Positions 63,020-64,000 of a stretch of DNA of 64,000 nucleotides are shown piece after piece. A program made the translations under genes and the position numbers. The stretch's first letter is position 1; every line of letters starts with the position of its first letter. This stretch comes from Variovorax sp. N23. GTDB lineage: Bacteria > Pseudomonadota > Gammaproteobacteria > Burkholderiales > Burkholderiaceae_C. The notes under the pieces were generated by a model. That model was given only the letters and a program-made list of their open reading frames with translations, made no database searches and was not told the DNA's origin. The stretch spans positions 124,001 to 188,000 of the forward strand of contig NZ_JAOOPY010000003.1 in NCBI RefSeq assembly GCF_025486315.1, read 5' to 3'.

Positions 63020-64000
63020 TCAGACGGCGCCGTGCGCCTCCACATACAGCGCGTAGAGCGAATGGCTGCTCGCCATGTAGAGCCGGTTGCGTTTCGGCCC
63101 GCCGAACTCCAGGTTGGCGCAGCGTTCGGGCAGGCGGATGAAGCCGATCGGCTTGCCCTGCGGGTTGAAGACCTTGACGCCGTCCATCTCGTCCGAGCGC
63201 GCGGTCGGCAGGTAGGCCTTCATGCCGCCGCCGATGTCGGTCGGCTCGGCCGCGAGGGCGCCGCTGTGGCCCCAGCCGCACCACAGGTTGCCGTCGCGGT
63301 CGACGCGGAATCCGTCGAAGGCGCCCGGGCCGCCCGCGTCGATCAGCTTGGTCTTGTTCGACACGCTGGCCCCGTCGGCCGCGACGTCGTAGCGCCACAT
63401 GCTGCGGTGGGGCGTGCCCTTCCACTCGACGACGTAGAGCGTGCGCTCGTCCGGCGAGAAGGCCAGGCCGTTCGGGTTCACCAGATCGGTGATCACCGCC
63501 GTCAGCGCGCCGTCCTTCGCGATGCGGTACACGTTGGTCGTCGCCTGCTCGGGCGTGGCGCGCGTGCCTTCCCACTCGCCGTTGATGCCGAAGGTCGGGT
63601 CGGTGAACCAGATGCTGTCGTCGGAGCGCGCCACGATGTCGTTCGGCGCGTTCAGGCGCTTGCCTTCGAAGCTGTCGGCCAGCACGGTCATGCGGCCGTC
63701 CTTCTCGGTGCGCACGATGCGCCGCGTCACCGAATGCTCGCAGGTGACGAGGCGGCCCTGCCGGTCGCGGGTGTTGCCGTTGGCGTAGTTGACGTTGGTC
63801 TTGTGCACGCCGAAGGTGCCGGTCTTCTCGTCGTACTTCATCAGCCGGTTGTTCGGGATGTCGCTCAGCAGCAGAGTGCCCTGTTCGGGAAAGTACACCG
63901 GGCCCTCGGCCCAGCGCATGCCGCTGCCGAGCTGCTCCAGCGTGCTGCTGTAGAGGCGGTACTTGGCGAAGCTCGGGTCGAGGATCATCACCGCCGGGTC
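63020..64000 (-). CDS. SMP-30/gluconolactonase/LRE family protein (cut by window edge)
   Basis: At least 323 residues of a six-bladed beta-propeller lactonase. G-M-R-W-A-E-G-P-V-Y-F, L-L-S-D-I-P-N-N-R, Y-A-N-G-N-T-R-D-R-Q-G-R-L-V-T-C-E-H and L-N-A-P-N-D-I-V-A-R-S-D-D-S-I-W-F-T-D-P are the metal-site and family blocks (Glu, Asn, Asp ligands). The frame remains open to the window edge with D-P-A-V-M-I-L-D, so the true start is probably outside; an internal GTG lies at 63991. It likely hydrolyses an aldonolactone. Confidence 0.88.
   Translation of the reverse strand, partial: DPAVMILDPSFAKYRLYSSTLEQLGSGMRWAEGPVYFPEQGTLLLSDIPNNRLMKYDEKTGTFGVHKTNVNYANGNTRDRQGRLVTCEHSVTRRIVRTEKDGRMTVLADSFEGKRLNAPNDIVARSDDSIWFTDPTFGINGEWEGTRATPEQATTNVYRIAKDGALTAVITDLVNPNGLAFSPDERTLYVVEWKGTPHRSMWRYDVAADGASVSNKTKLIDAGGPGAFDGFRVDRDGNLWCGWGHSGALAAEPTDIGGGMKAYLPTARSDEMDGVKVFNPQGKPIGFIRLPERCANLEFGGPKRNRLYMASSHSLYALYVEAHGAV

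Overview
The window is high-GC, densely coded bacterial DNA. Orphan Bug-type solute-binding proteins, many LysR regulators divergent from catabolic genes, CaiB-type CoA transferases, a bo3 quinol oxidase and a RegB/RegA pair together suggest a metabolically versatile betaproteobacterium of the Comamonadaceae, probably Variovorax or a close relative. This is an inference from gene content only. I see no rRNA, tRNA, CRISPR array, transposase or prophage.

Layout. (1) 0-7.5 kb: a catabolic and transport block with a partial LysR gene, an AtuA-like two-gene unit, a Bug protein, a gamma-glutamyltransferase-family enzyme, an OprB-type porin and an MFS symporter. (2) 7.7-14.6 kb: cyoABCD, a SURF1-family gene and a RegB/RegA-type redox two-component system, all on one strand and mostly with overlapping ends. 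They look like one operon in which a quinone-sensing kinase sits beside a quinol oxidase. (3) 14.7-22.8 kb: a stretch of visibly lower GC with a LysR gene, a small hypothetical-tautomerase-metallo-beta-lactamase operon, a DUF2267 gene and a 1.5-kresidue autotransporter. Two reading frames here are broken by the net loss of one base. (4) 22.8-27.8 kb: Bug plus amidase, a divergent LysR gene and a DadA-like FAD oxidase. The same perfect inverted repeat lies on both sides of the LysR gene, which suggests one regulon.

(5) 27.8-38.3 kb: a minus-strand run of housekeeping and stress genes: a PHB-depolymerase-family esterase with a CopG-like gene, a CheB-like domain protein, Dps, CbpM/CbpA, a histidine phosphatase, PssA, a PAS-GAF-GGDEF cyclase, and a poorly characterised GTPase (DUF3482) with a membrane partner (DUF2868). 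A 24-residue membrane peptide with a strong ribosome-binding site closes the run. (6) 38.4-44.8 kb: a Nudix hydrolase; a LysR-controlled CoA transferase, HMG-CoA-lyase-family enzyme and Bug protein; then a LysR gene divergent from a PNPOx-family flavoprotein. (7) 44.8-52.1 kb: a tripartite RND efflux operon with TetR genes at both ends and a perfect 15-bp palindrome abutting its promoter.

(8) 52.1-64 kb: an ABC exporter, a zinc-binding-dehydrogenase-family reductase, a LysR gene divergent from an extradiol-dioxygenase-family enzyme with tandem operator-like sites, a TonB-dependent receptor remnant lacking its N-terminal half, an alpha/beta hydrolase, an acyltransferase, an SRPBCC protein, a periplasmic amidohydrolase, a Na+/H+-antiporter-family protein and an SMP-30-family lactonase that runs off the right edge.

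Family calls come from reading motifs by eye. Substrates are not determined for any catabolic cluster.
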